From Floccularia luteovirens (lineage: Eukaryota; Basidiomycota; Agaricomycetes; Agaricales; Squamanitaceae): DNA of 64,000 nucleotides. Shown here piece by piece: positions 37,190-47,726 of this stretch. Under the pieces are notes generated by a model. That model was not told the origin of the DNA. It did not search any database and was given only the letters and a program-made list of their open reading frames with translations. The stretch covers positions 310,001 through 374,000 of the forward strand of contig VSJF01000012.1 of the NCBI GenBank assembly GCA_009739215.1, in the 5' to 3' direction. A program made the translations under genes and the position numbers. The stretch's first letter is position 1. Each line of letters starts with the position of its first letter.

Positions 37190-38366
37190 ATGTCAATAGC
37201 AAAGGATCAACGTTACTACTTACCAGACGGAAACGCTATCTTTCAAGTAGGGGGTATACATTTCAAGGTACGTGTTTTGCATAATTCCCATCCTAGCAAA
37301 AAAAGCATAACGTGAAACCTGTATTCTCTATTCTGGCAGGTCCACGCATCCGTTTTATCAGAAGATGACTCCATATTTGCTACGATGTTCACTTTGAAGC
37401 CACCTGATGACAATGTAGAAGGATATTGTAATGAAAGTCCCATAATTCTGCAAGGAGACACTGCAGAGAGTTTCAGAGCTTTGTTATGGGCTCTTTACAT
37501 ACCGTGAGCGTCGTTGTATCTGATATAGGTGACAGGCTATTGAAAAAAGCTCCAGAAATACTGAAATGGAGCAATTTGCTACCAACAATAATTTTACTGC
37601 TTCCTCACTTCCAGCTCATCAGGATAACATGGAGGTTCTGGTGGACCTTGCTGAAATATCCTACAAATATCTATTTCCATCCATAAACAGCTGGACAATC
37701 GATACTCTGATAGAAATGTGTTCCCACTCTGGACTATATTCGACTTCTGCGCTTGTTAGAGTAACAAAAATGGCATCTCTATGGGGGAAAGAGACTTTAC
37801 ACGAAGCTGTTATGGGAAGATGGATACAATCCCTGGACGAAAACCAAGGCATCGTAGCTGCTATCAATGTTGCAGAAGAGCTGAATATTCAAGTTCTCCG
37901 AAACCTTGCGTACTGTGCCATGATGAAGCAAGGCCGCAATGCATGGAGTTCAGATCCCGAGCTCTCCCGTAGGCAACGGATGAAACTTCTATCGGGTTAT
38001 TACGCCTTGAGTCGGGCTTGCGAAACAATCCATTCGAATCCACCTCGATTTACCCACCTGCAGTTTTGTCCTAGCCTATATTATGGGCCAACGCAATGTG
38101 AATATCATGGCTGGAAGGACGTTTGGTCGAGCCTATTTACTGGTAACATACCCGAGAATTTTCTCGAACGAAGATCGCGCTTAAAGAGCTATGATTTATT
38201 CGGTAAAGTTACTTTGGCGCGGGACTGTCTGAAGCAGCTGGTAGCATATCATGATGCGGGAAATGCTGCCGCTCTACCAGCTATGAAGAGGGGTTGTTCC
38301 AAACTGGCCTTGGAAGCAACGGAAAAGAGGGTTAAAGAAATATTTCTGGGACCGTGGTTTCAATAG
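37190..38366 (+). CDS. BTB/POZ-domain protein
   Basis: Basidiomycete BTB protein. BTB folds mediate dimerisation and often link substrates to cullin-3 ligases; a specific role is unknown. Start at 37190 gives MSIAKDQRYYLPDGNAIFQV, then GGIHFKVHASVLSEDDSIFA and TMFTLKPPDD, the first helix pair of the BTB fold, and FRALLWALYI. The splice from about 37507 to an acceptor near 37550 continues NTEMEQFATNNNFTASSLPA, then LVDLAEISYKYLFPSINSWT and a helical C-terminal region to EIFLGPWFQ, stop 38364-38366. Three exons, about 350 residues. The C-terminal half has LCPSLYY-like and WSSLF segments common in fungal BTB proteins, but no named domain. Confidence 0.82.
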
Positions 38367-38629
38367 CCGATTCCAAGACGAAAGTCACTATGTATGTCTT
38401 GTAAAGGTATAGTGCTCTGGGCTGCTCTGAATGTGCTGTTGTATTACTATTGCTGTTTTTCACCATTGTTGTATCATAATCATCTTGTAGCACATATATC
38501 CGATTGTTGTTCCTGCTCTGCGAACCACTTTTTACGCAGATCGCATTACCATAATTTTGTTTCTGGCTCAGTTCTGAAGTGTCCAATTGGACATTCCGTC
38601 AAATCAATTGGAACATCAGACAAGGTTGC

Positions 38630-40220
38630 TTAATTTTTGCTACGTGACGCCATCCTCCTCGATTTACCAAGACGTTTAGCACCTCCACCTCTACTTTTTC
38701 CTCTCCCAGAGAACCCTCCTCTACCCCCTCCTCTACCCCCACCCCTACTCCCACCTCCACCTCTACGTCCGCCAGCTCTTGAGTCAAAATCATCGGTTGA
38801 CTCTTTAGTATTCTGTTTTGACCGTCTTCCCGCACCACCGAAGCCGTATTTCTGGTCTCTTGACTGACGGGAAAGACCCCTGCCCCGAGCTCCACCCCTA
38901 CCCCTCTTTGCGGGTCGGTCGGCAATGGCATCCTCAACTGCAACGTCAAAGTCATCACCACCCTGCGCATTGTCAAGGATATCTTTCCGTTCTATTGAGA
39001 ATATCAGTCTGGAACGAGTTATGACCGTAGAGACTTAACGTACTTCTCTTTAGACCTTTCAAGCGTTCCTCCATTTCTTTTTTCGACCTCTCCCTCTCTT
39101 TAAGTTTCTCAATCTGTACCTGCTTCCCGAACTTTTTATCTTCGCGTTCCTTGCGCTTGTTCTCACTTTTCTTTATTCCAGCGGATTCATCCAAGAGACG
39201 TTGTCGGATTCTTTCCATGTGTGAATCTGACTTCACCATCTCAGCAAAATAGTCTGAGGGACGCGTGAAGGGGAATTTGTGTTTTGCGGCAAGAGCGCGA
39301 GCAGCATTTGCACCATGTAGTGCCTGTTTATAGCTGGACGGTTTCAGTATATGATAATGTAAAAGTTCACTAATAAAGTAACATACAACGCGAGTTCACG
39401 GTTTAAGTCGTCATTAACGTCAACTTCTATTTTTTGAGGATAAGATAATGTTAACATTTCTGTCCATGGGAATGAAGGATCCAGTTGTATTGTTTGCCGG
39501 ATCCGCTCCAGAGCAACCTACAATGATGAGAAATTGAATACATGAAAAATTCAAGTATAGAGGGCCACGCACAGCATCGTCGACCTCAATTTTTTGACGA
39601 GGCACTGCGTCAGCATCCACTGATTCTGCTTCATCAAGGGGTACCTCTTCAACATCCTCATCCTCATCCTCATCCTCATCCTCATCTTCATTTTCATCTT
39701 CGTCCGAACCCTCACCCTCACTCTTGCTTTCCCTATCAGATGCACTGCCTTCTTCTTCATTCACTGGGTCGTCGGACACTTCATTTTCATCGTCCCCTTC
39801 AACGTCTTCATTTTCCTCTCCATCGCCTCCTTCGCTCACTCCATCCTCATCCTCATCCTCATCCTCATCCTCACCCTCAGACGAATCGTCACCTCTGGAG
39901 AGAAAATGCAGTTGGGTTCGCTCGAAATCATCCAAGTCATCATCTTCCAAAGCTTTCATCAAACGATCCAACCCTTCTTGGTCTATACCCTCATTGTCAC
40001 TACTCTCTTCGTCTGACGTAACGGATTCTTTTTGTATGACTTGTGGAATGGAATGGGTCTTTGTTTTGGAATGCTTCCCGACGGCTTTTGTTGTTTCATT
40101 AGCCTTAGTCGCTGCAGGCATGTCTGTTTCTGAATCTAATACAACTTCACTTTTCGAATTTTTTTCTTTTCTGAAATTGGATGTGATGGAGCCTATAGCT
40201 TCTGGTTGAAACTTGGACAA
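38630..40220 (-). CDS. EBP2: rRNA-processing protein EBP2
   Basis: Nucleolar 60S-subunit assembly factor. ATG 40220 (MSKFQPEAIGSITSNF) opens a 210-residue head with very acidic Asp/Glu runs coded by TCATCC-type simple repeats. After a short intron comes VALERIRQTIQLDPSFPWTE and then the conserved core YKQALHGANAARALAAKHKF, PFTRPSDYFAEMVKSDSHME and RIRQRLLDE with KKFGKQVQ, all hallmarks of EBP2. The C-terminus is a Lys-rich helix (KLKERERSKKEMEERLKG) and an RGG-type tail (GGGRGGGRGGFSGRGKSRGG) ending ASRSKN, stop 38630-38632. Convergent with the BTB gene, 263 bases apart; AVL9 follows upstream on the same strand after 122 bases. Three introns. Confidence 0.92.
39653..39690. repeat. Hexanucleotide microsatellite coding Asp-Glu
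   Basis: About six copies of TCCTCA on the plus strand inside EBP2, translated on the minus strand as alternating Asp and Glu. Likely length-variable. Confidence 0.8.
39842..39875. repeat. Second Asp-Glu coding microsatellite
   Basis: About five copies of TCCTCA, again encoding a run of Asp and Glu in EBP2. Confidence 0.8.
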
Positions 40221-40342
40221 ACAAATGGCCCAAATACCAATCCCTTCAACCAGTTCTTAGTGTACATTTTACATTGCATACTCTAAAATAGAATATTATT
40301 GCTCGGAAATATATTGATTAACGAGGTGCTAGCTTAGTATTA

Positions 40343-43300
40343 TCAAAGTGCATAAGCAACTGGTTCCACTCTTTCGTCATGGTGTCTGTGATCCTCCTCA
40401 ATCTGACTTGCCTCAAAAGATGAACGATGCGGCACTTTTGCGGCTGTAATGAGAGGAGATGATGATTGCGTTACTGCAGGACTGTGTTCTGGAGTGGGAT
40501 TTGCTCTAGAGATGGAGAATCTGGGTGCACGCGAACTGAGAAATGAACCGATTCCTGAACCCCATCCAGACCTTGAGGGAGTTGTTGGTGTGTCAGCTGG
40601 AGGCGTTTGTCCAGAAGAACCTGTGAACAGGCCAAACGGCGATGGAAATGGGATAGATGTAGGACGGGGGGTGTTTACACTCTCATCTAAATCTGCCTTG
40701 GAGACTTCAACTGGAGTACTCGATCTAGAGTTCTTGCTCGAGACATCATTTGGAGGAGGAGTAGATGTGCTAGGGGAACGTTGGGCCCATCGACCACGGA
40801 CACCCTCCACAGCTTTGAAAAAGCTGGTGGAGCCCGCTGTGAATGCGCGAGCAGCAGCTTCACGTGCAGGGGCTAACTGCTGTTCAATTTTGAGTTCATG
40901 AATACCTTCGTGCAGCCGCAAGCCAATGTCAGCGACTACGGAAGGTTTGTCGTTACAAGGATGTCTGCAAAAAGTCAGGAGGGTCTGAGAACCAACAGAA
41001 CACACGCACCGAGGTTCTACAATGTCGAATAGTAAGGGGTCAGTTATTCTCTCCCATACACTATAAGCATTGGTGTTCTTGAATTCGGAGATCCACAATT
41101 GGTTAAAATCTTCGACAGAAGTCGAGTCACCGCCTATGAGGATTGTAATTAAGAGAACGAAAATTACCTTCCCAGGGGGAAGACGAACCAGTTCCCCTCG
41201 AGATCAAAACACCACTTCCTTCGCCCTTGGAAATAAAATCTCGATATTTCACGGTTGACAATGCGGCGCTTATATACTCTTCGAACTAAGAATGCACCTT
41301 TTGTTGTTGTTTCCTGTGGTCATGCATAGAAACCTTACCTTTGCTCTCAAGTAGTCATCACTTCCTTTGAATCTGTAGGTACCGTCAGATTAATGAAATA
41401 CGAAAGAAGTAAGGAAACATACTGCATCGCAGGTTTACTCGGGTCTTCTTCATTCCAACATTGGTTAACGTCAGTTACTATATCGTCCATCCACTTCCTA
41501 TCTGCTGCAGTGAGCCCAACAGATCTTTCTAACCTTGGATCCCGGAACTCGAGAGTACCAGTCTCTGCCTACATAAATGTTTATGATAACCGTAGGAGAT
41601 AAATGGAGGAACTTACATTCACAAGGAGGTCTATATCTTTCTGCTGCGTAACAATGGAATTCGTACAGCCACAGAGCCAGCTGGGTGTTTCTTTAATCAT
41701 GTCCATTTGTTGGAGGGGTAAGTATGGTTGAAAAACTGCGTCCTACATAACATTAGAGATATTTCTGGGATGCGGAAGTGTGGATTACCTTTCCAAAGAG
41801 ATCCAAGGGTAGACCCAAAAAAGCCATCATGCTCTTGTGGTCCGAAGTTTTGAGTGAAGTAGGCCTTGAAAGTGTTGGGGCTCTGGCTGCTAATGGAGGT
41901 GAACCACAATCGTCAAGTGTCTGTAGGAGACCTAATTCATATTAGCTTGCAAATTTTCGTGCAGAGATTGGAAACCGACCTGGAAAGAGAGCTACTAAAG
42001 AGTATTGGTAAGTACACAGCCTTTCTACTGGATATCCGTAGAACATAATCTATAGGAGGGTAAGAAATTTAAATAAAGAATTGGGCAAAAGGCAAACCCG
42101 TTTTTGCAACATCAAAGCTTTAACAAGAACAAGGGTCCTTTGGCGGAAAGTGTGGACTAACTCTCGTCTAGTGGCATAATAATGAGTGATAACTCGGAGA
42201 TTTCCAACATGAAACGCACAAGCTTGTTCCTGGAAGAGTGTATGAATGTAAATACCGTGTAAATACCGATAAGATTCTAACGTATAGATAACTTACCCAT
42301 GTAAAGTCCACTTTCTGTGAGTTGGGAACGTAAAGAGCTCTCTAGCGATGTCATAAAATCATCCAATATACTGGCATCTCGGAAATCCCTTCGAAACATT
42401 AGAATTCTACCTGGAACGAGTTATAAGGATTTCTACCTTTGGTTGAACAGAGCAGTAGTTACTACACGGAGTTTATCACTGAAAAATGTATACTTAGTTG
42501 ACCGTTACAAAGCGCATATATTTATATAACCCACCGTATAGGACCAAATAGAGGCTTTGATACCAATATAACAACAGCTTTTTGAACAGTAGATCTTGTC
42601 ACGTCCACGTCCTTCACAAGAAGAGTGGAAGCAGCTATTTGTTGATTACATCTGATTAATCCAGTGAGAACTAGATGAAATTACGAGTGTAATCTTCACA
42701 TACGAGATTCCAAAGACAGTTGTCGGATTAGGACCTGATGGTACAACATGAAAATAAGAGTAGTCCTCGGAGCTCTAGAAATGTGATTAATAATTGAAGG
42801 ACTTAGAAGGCCAGATAACATACAAGATGGGCACCATCTGGAAGTGCGAGGAAAGGGAGAATTTTGGTAACTTCATTGTCTTCGAATATATCGCCCTTGG
42901 AGTATTCCAGTCGGGGGCCCACCTACGACCTTTCATTAGCGCAATTTGGCGTGGAGATATAAGCGTACCTGATGGTTGAAGTCAACCAAAGCTATACCCA
43001 GTACAAGCGGACCGGGAGGAGGTGCCATCAGCATGGACTCCGGTCGCGCTTTTCGCGATGAACCCGAGGCATATGAAGATACTGACATAGTGTCATCTCT
43101 GTTGGGTGGAGAAGGCGGATATGTAGGTAACGAATTGACTTTCACATCTTTTAGTTCTTCGTAAACAGAAGGAGCCGCAGAGGTATTAGGAGTCTCATCA
43201 ATGACATGGTTATATATGCTTGAATTGTCGACTTCAGAGTCATCCGTGTATAAGTGCGACTCGCGCTTTGAGAACGATCCTGAGCTCCGGGCAAAGGACT

Positions 43301-43475
43301 GACGTGGGTCCTCGTGGGTGGAATGTCGTGGCGACAGCGGAGGGGAAGAAAGGGATATTGAACGTTGTGAAGCGGTATCTGCATCATCGTCTTGATCATC
43401 ATAGTCTCGCATGTATTCGGATATGTTGTGGGGTTCTATGGTGGTTGGAGACCCAAAGGATGGAGAAGAAACCAT
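40343..43475 (-). CDS. AVL9: AVL9-like DENN-domain late secretory protein
   Basis: Member of the Avl9 family (DENN-type), needed for export from late Golgi in yeast; DENN folds often act as Rab exchange factors. ATG 43475 starts a disordered Ser/Asp-rich head (MVSSPSFGSPTTIEPHNISE) of about 155 residues, then VLGIALVDFNH, GPRLEYSKGDIFEDNEVTKI and LPFLALPDGAHL, which mark the start of the Avl9 DENN module. Later exons show TVFGISCNQQIAASTLLVKD, STVQKAVVI and FNQRDFRDASILDDF. The end has GVLISRGTGSSSPWE, FNQLWISEFKNTNAYSVWER, HEGIHELKIEQQLAPAREAA and FFKAVEGVRGRWAQRS, then a Ser/Pro-rich tail to AYAL, stop 40343. About fifteen introns; some exon edges in the middle are not resolved. Confidence 0.88.
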
Positions 43476-43701
43476 GTTGGTTGTTGCTACCTGTTGCTAG
43501 CCAGCTCTACCAACGCCTTGTATGTAGCAAGCAAGATATAAAAAGGTCGTGTGTATACCCGCGGACCGCGTCACACTGTCACCAATCACGTGTTCACACC
43601 TTGATGGTCCAGCACCTTGCTCCTTGTGCCCCCTGTCCACGGTTAAGTATGCCGAAAAAGTAGCCAGGCCTCCAACCACCAGCACTATCTTCGCCTTTGT
43701 A
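43476..43701. promoter_or_regulatory. Short shared promoter, AVL9 / secreted protein
   Basis: Only 226 bases separate the two divergent start codons. No obvious TATA box; CCACC-rich stretch close to the plus-strand start. Confidence 0.45.
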
Positions 43702-44762
43702 ATGATACACTTTCTGGTACTCAACTGGCTCATTCTGTGGGCTACAGCTTCCCCTTCGAACATACCAGAATCATCTCAAACAGTTTTGCAACAGCCTCAA
43801 AATCGACTTGGCTGGTTTGATCCGCGTACCAATGGTGGTCGGCTTATAGATGTATGGACCTATCTCCCTGTCACTCATGGCTCTTATAACATATGGAATA
43901 ACTCCAGTTTACAACCAAGCTGTTCGGGGAACCATTGAATGTCATTATATCAGGTCTATCGGATCCTTTTGTCTTGACGGATCATGGCTTCAGCTACTAC
44001 GCCAGGTGCGCAGAGATCCATGCGCATAGCACGACTATGACTAAAACGTGTTCTAGATCTCTCGACTATTCCGATGAATGTCTCGGTTTGCATTATGGCA
44101 ACGTTCACGAAGCCGACCTTGGGGATGGCGATGGACGGAAAGGCGAATTAATAATTGCTCGTCAACACTACTTTCCGGTCTGGGGTACCTGCTGGGAAAG
44201 CCTTGCTGGTATGGTCTTCAATGTTCTAATACATACATTGCTTCAACCTATTATAACCTAGGTGGTCATCATTTCCGTGCATGGAAACAAAACGGTACTC
44301 GAGCCAATAGCGGTGCATGGTTCATTGGGTATGTCTAAATGCCAAAGATACTCCAGAACATTCATATCATTGCCGATAGGGCTTCTAAGGAAAAGGTACA
44401 TCCACTAACAAGACAATGCGACCAGTCTCTCAACTTTTAATAGGACAGTAGTAAGCACCACGTTATTTCTCCCAATGGCTACAATTTGGGTAGACTTCGT
44501 CTCTTATTAGTGTTACTGTCCACTTACCGTGTCTTTTCTTTAGGCCGCGACTGGTTCGTAGACCACGCTGTTTCTGGCAGTCGGTGGAAGAGTTTGTGGT
44601 GGAAAGCTGAGGTGGAATGGCGCACAGACCTCCTTGAGAAGGGTTGGAAAGGTTAGTTGGCCAACATGTATAACTGACTTCCTTAATTGACATTGCACAG
44701 GCATAAACCATGGTATCCCACAAGATGGGCGTGTTGCCGTCTTAACCGTTATGCGGCTTTAG
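43702..44762 (+). CDS. Secreted or ER protein of an uncharacterised agaricomycete family
   Basis: No function is known to me. ATG 43702 gives a hydrophobic leader (MIHFLVLNWLILWATAS) and then RLGWFDPRTNGGRLID. Splicing a GTATGG...CCAG intron (43850-43906) joins this to FTTKLFGEPLNVIISGLSDP and FVLTDHGFSYYARS. Further exons read SDECLGLHYGNVHEADLGDG, TCWESLAGG, HHFRAWKQNGTRANSGAWF, PNGYNLGRDWFVDHA and WWKAEVEWRTDLLEKG, ending GRVAVLTVMRL, stop 44760-44762. I recognise this pattern of DLGDG, HFRAW and PNGYN blocks from repeated, unnamed proteins of mushroom genomes. The frame running on from ATG 43549 to 43938 reads through the first intron and is wrong. Six or seven introns, about 250 residues. 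Confidence 0.75.
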
Positions 44763-45337
44763 AATCTGGACAATCTTCTTGCCCACCTTTTAATGATAGA
44801 TATAGATCACAGGGCATTTCTTTTGATGTCACTTTCTATCCCTCTTATCAGACTTGTATTCTATCTAACCAACAATTTATGTATGTAGAATCCTTGTGAC
44901 CGTCTATCGATGCTCGCATTATTCAATGCCGATATAGGGCTCAATATATTATCAGATTTTAGGATTGTTTTGCCTCGAGGCGTTCGCGTTTAGTGCTCTG
45001 AACCCTCATACACATGGGTGAGTTAGTTCTTTCAACACAAAGTTCCAATCCAAATTCCCCACGTCACATGCAACAATTATTCTTCTCAACTTGAGGAGTC
45101 TGACGCTTCGACGTGTCAAAACGTTACTCACTTCCTAGAAATGAGTCTTCCTCCACTACAGCATACTGCTCATATGACTCCAAATTAGATGTTACAGGTT
45201 TTAGGAAGTTGATCCAAACGGACCGTCATACTTTTATTCTTTGAACACGAGACCCGATGACATTCCATCTGTCTTAGTATTCAGGCCACCAGACCGTTAT
45301 AACTGCACGAAAAGAATTTCGGAAAATGCGCTGAACC
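44763..45337. other. Intergenic, secreted protein to BNR_4 gene
   Basis: 575 bases with no recognised exon. It includes the 3' end of the left gene and the promoter of the right gene. Confidence 0.4.
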
Positions 45338-46908
45338 ATGAATCTTCCACTTTTCCTTATCTCCCTAGGCTGCTTTCTTGTATCGTTCTGTTTAGGAGCA
45401 CCAAGCGTTTCTCTCATAAGCAACACCCAATTAGATCCGAATGGCGTATTTTTCGTATCCTTTGATGGCGTCGTCAATGTCAACTCATTCCAACTATCTG
45501 GCGTCTTGACATACGGGAACTACCAATACGCAGGATGGTATACAAGCTCAAGGGCAGCAATCCTAGCTCGACGACAGCTTCCATCCGGGAGTTGGACAAC
45601 CTTGCAGTTGCCACATCAACTTTCGACAAATGATTCCCATAATGTGATCGCTTTAGGCGTTTCGCCTGCAGATAATAAGATTCATGTAGCTCTCGACTGT
45701 CACAGCACCCAGGTATTCTACACAAGTTCTGAAGCGAACCTTGCCACAAGCGGTGCCAGCTGGGTAGCAAGCCGATTTGGTGCCATAACCACAACAATTG
45801 GCAACCTAAATGTTGGAAGGTGAGTTACATGGATATATTTATAAAACGTTGATCTAAGTCCTGACTATGAACGCAGTACGATCACATATCCTCAATTCGT
45901 CATTACTCCGGATAATCTTCTTCAATTCGTTTTCCGGTCCGGGGTTTCAGGAAACGGCGCGACACAGTTGGCAGAATATAAGAGTGGGACATGGTCAAAT
46001 GTCGGATCGTGGGCTTCCGCATCAGGAACGTACACTTCCACAAATGGTGCCACCAGCGCGGCACGTAATCTGTATATTCACGGATTCACATATCGACTTA
46101 ATCGTCTTCATGTCACTGGGACGTGGAGAGAGCAAAACGGTGCCGTATCATGCAGTAGCGCGGGGCTAACGAATCATGATACGACATATTTCTATTCTGA
46201 TGACAAGGGTAAGTCTATGCTCTCCCTTCATGCTTCGGGAATCAATATGGGGTTTTTTCTTTTCTTTCAGGCCGAACATGGAAGAACAGCGCTGGAAGTG
46301 CCATCGGGACCTCTGGATCTAGTCCTGTAAATGTAAATACCACCGGAATTATTGTGGATTCATTGAATGCAGACCATGGACTTATGAACCAAGAGTCACA
46401 AGATGTTGACTCTACCGGTCAAATTCATGCGATAATATCATATGTTCCAGGTTATTACTTACCTTATTCTAACCATGATTGCATCAACTCACAACCATAA
46501 ACGTGAACAGGCAGATTCACTCAATGTGTCCAAAACTACGAAACCGATCGTCCAGCATTTGCTCGCCCATTCCACGTATACAGATCACCCAATGGAACCT
46601 TCACAAAAGTAGAAATCCCATTCGCTATCAACTCAGTCGGACGTTCCCAGATTGTTTTTGACAAATCAGATAATATTTATGTCGTACTTCCTTTCGTGCG
46701 CATCGTAACTGCGAGCAAGTCTTCAGGGTGGACAGATTGGACACTCGCATATGATGGAGTTGCTGCTGGGTTGAATGCATTTGGGGAGGTGACAGTTGAT
46801 CGTGCTCGTGTCAAGTCAAACGGAGTACTGTCAATTTTGTATCAATTGAAGAGTACTGGAACTACACCGTCAGCTGTAAAGCTGATAGATTTTAACCTTA
46901 ATGGCTAA
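45338..46908 (+). CDS. Secreted BNR_4 beta-propeller protein (possible polysaccharide lyase)
   Basis: Extracellular protein with a predicted signal peptide (MNLPLFLISLGCFLVSFCLG, cleavage after about residue 20). The mature part shows repeated propeller-like strands: AGWYTSSRAAILARRQLPSG, SHNVIALGVSPADNKIHVAL followed by DCHS, FVFRSGVSGNG, SARNLYIHGFTYRLNRLHVT, then THDTTYFYSDDKGRTWK-like and FHVYRSPNGTF. The HN...GVSP..KIHVA.D segment is the signature of the 'BNR repeat-containing family member' domain (PF15892), found in ulvan lyases and in the fungal rhamnose-glucuronate lyase family PL42. Stop 46906-46908, about 460 residues, four exons. The domain assignment is good; lyase activity and substrate are inference. 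Confidence 0.75.
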
Positions 46909-47104
46909 AATCGCGGTCCCGTGGTGATGTTATTTGTTGTAGTGATAGAATAAATCGTGGTCTCAAGGTTGACAATGTTATTGAAGGGTGAGCCTAAGTT
47001 TCCGAAATATCCCTTCGGACTTGGAAATGTTTATATCAATTGTCAGTTTCTCTTCAGATCCACCAAGCAAGCTACGATCATAAGGGAGAATCAGAGTCCA
47101 CAAG

Positions 47105-47503
47105 ATGGACCATCAAAAAACACAAAAGTACCAAACAGAAAATCCATACGAAAGCAAATTCGGTTATTCAAGAGCCATCCGTCGCGGACCATTCATCTTC
47201 GTTTCCGGCACAACCTCCATCGACACCTCCACACACAGTGTTCTGCACCCTACATCAGCTCACAAACAAGCAATTCACATCTTTAATGAAATAATAAAAG
47301 CAATTGAAAGTCTTGGTGGGAAAAAAGAGGATGTGACTCGAATTCGCATGTTCGTTAAGCGAGATGAAGATTGTGAACAAGCTGGTGCCGCTTTGAAGGA
47401 GGTGTTTGCAGAAGTTGGACCTGCTGCGACCATGATTTCTGGAGTGAGGTTTGTGGACCATGAAATGAAGGTGGAGATTGAGGCAGATGCAGTTGTGTTG
47501 TGA
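47105..47503 (+). CDS. RidA/YjgF/YER057c/UK114 family protein
   Basis: Single-exon 132-residue protein of the RidA fold, a trimer that hydrolyses reactive enamines or imines made by PLP enzymes in many members. Blocks: YSRAIRRGPFIFVSGTTSID, HSVLHPTSAHKQAIHIFNEI, IESLGGKKEDVTRIRMFVKR, and SGVRFVDHEMKVEIEADAVV at the end. The Arg usually needed for imine hydrolysis (in the position before MFV) is RIRMF, so an Arg is present. Stop 47501-47503, convergent with the MFS transporter 223 bases on. Start is the only Met upstream of the conserved region. Confidence 0.9.
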   Translation: MDHQKTQKYQTENPYESKFGYSRAIRRGPFIFVSGTTSIDTSTHSVLHPTSAHKQAIHIFNEIIKAIESLGGKKEDVTRIRMFVKRDEDCEQAGAALKEVFAEVGPAATMISGVRFVDHEMKVEIEADAVVL

Positions 47504-47726
47504 TTGATTTGTGAAACCGAACCAGCTCTCTTCACACTAAACATCCCACATGTATTCCAACATGTACCACAACCTGTGTGCATTGGCAAAAAAATGGTTA
47601 TTATGAGCTAGTTTATTTATAGACTACTGCATATGAAGCATATGTGTTTGTAGCAAATTACAAAGTACAGAAATTCGGGCGTTCAGGAGTCCCATTAGAG
47701 TGTCACAAAGGCTGGCACATTTACTG

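Noticed and set aside
39542..40209. Plus-strand His/Pro- and Ser-rich frames over EBP2
   Set aside because: Antisense readings of the TCATCC-type repeats; EBP2 on the minus strand explains the sequence.
43549..43938. 129-codon frame from ATG 43549 as the secreted protein's first exon
   Set aside because: It reads through a GT-AG intron at 43850-43906 and lacks the conserved FTTKLFGEP continuation; ATG 43702 fits a signal peptide.
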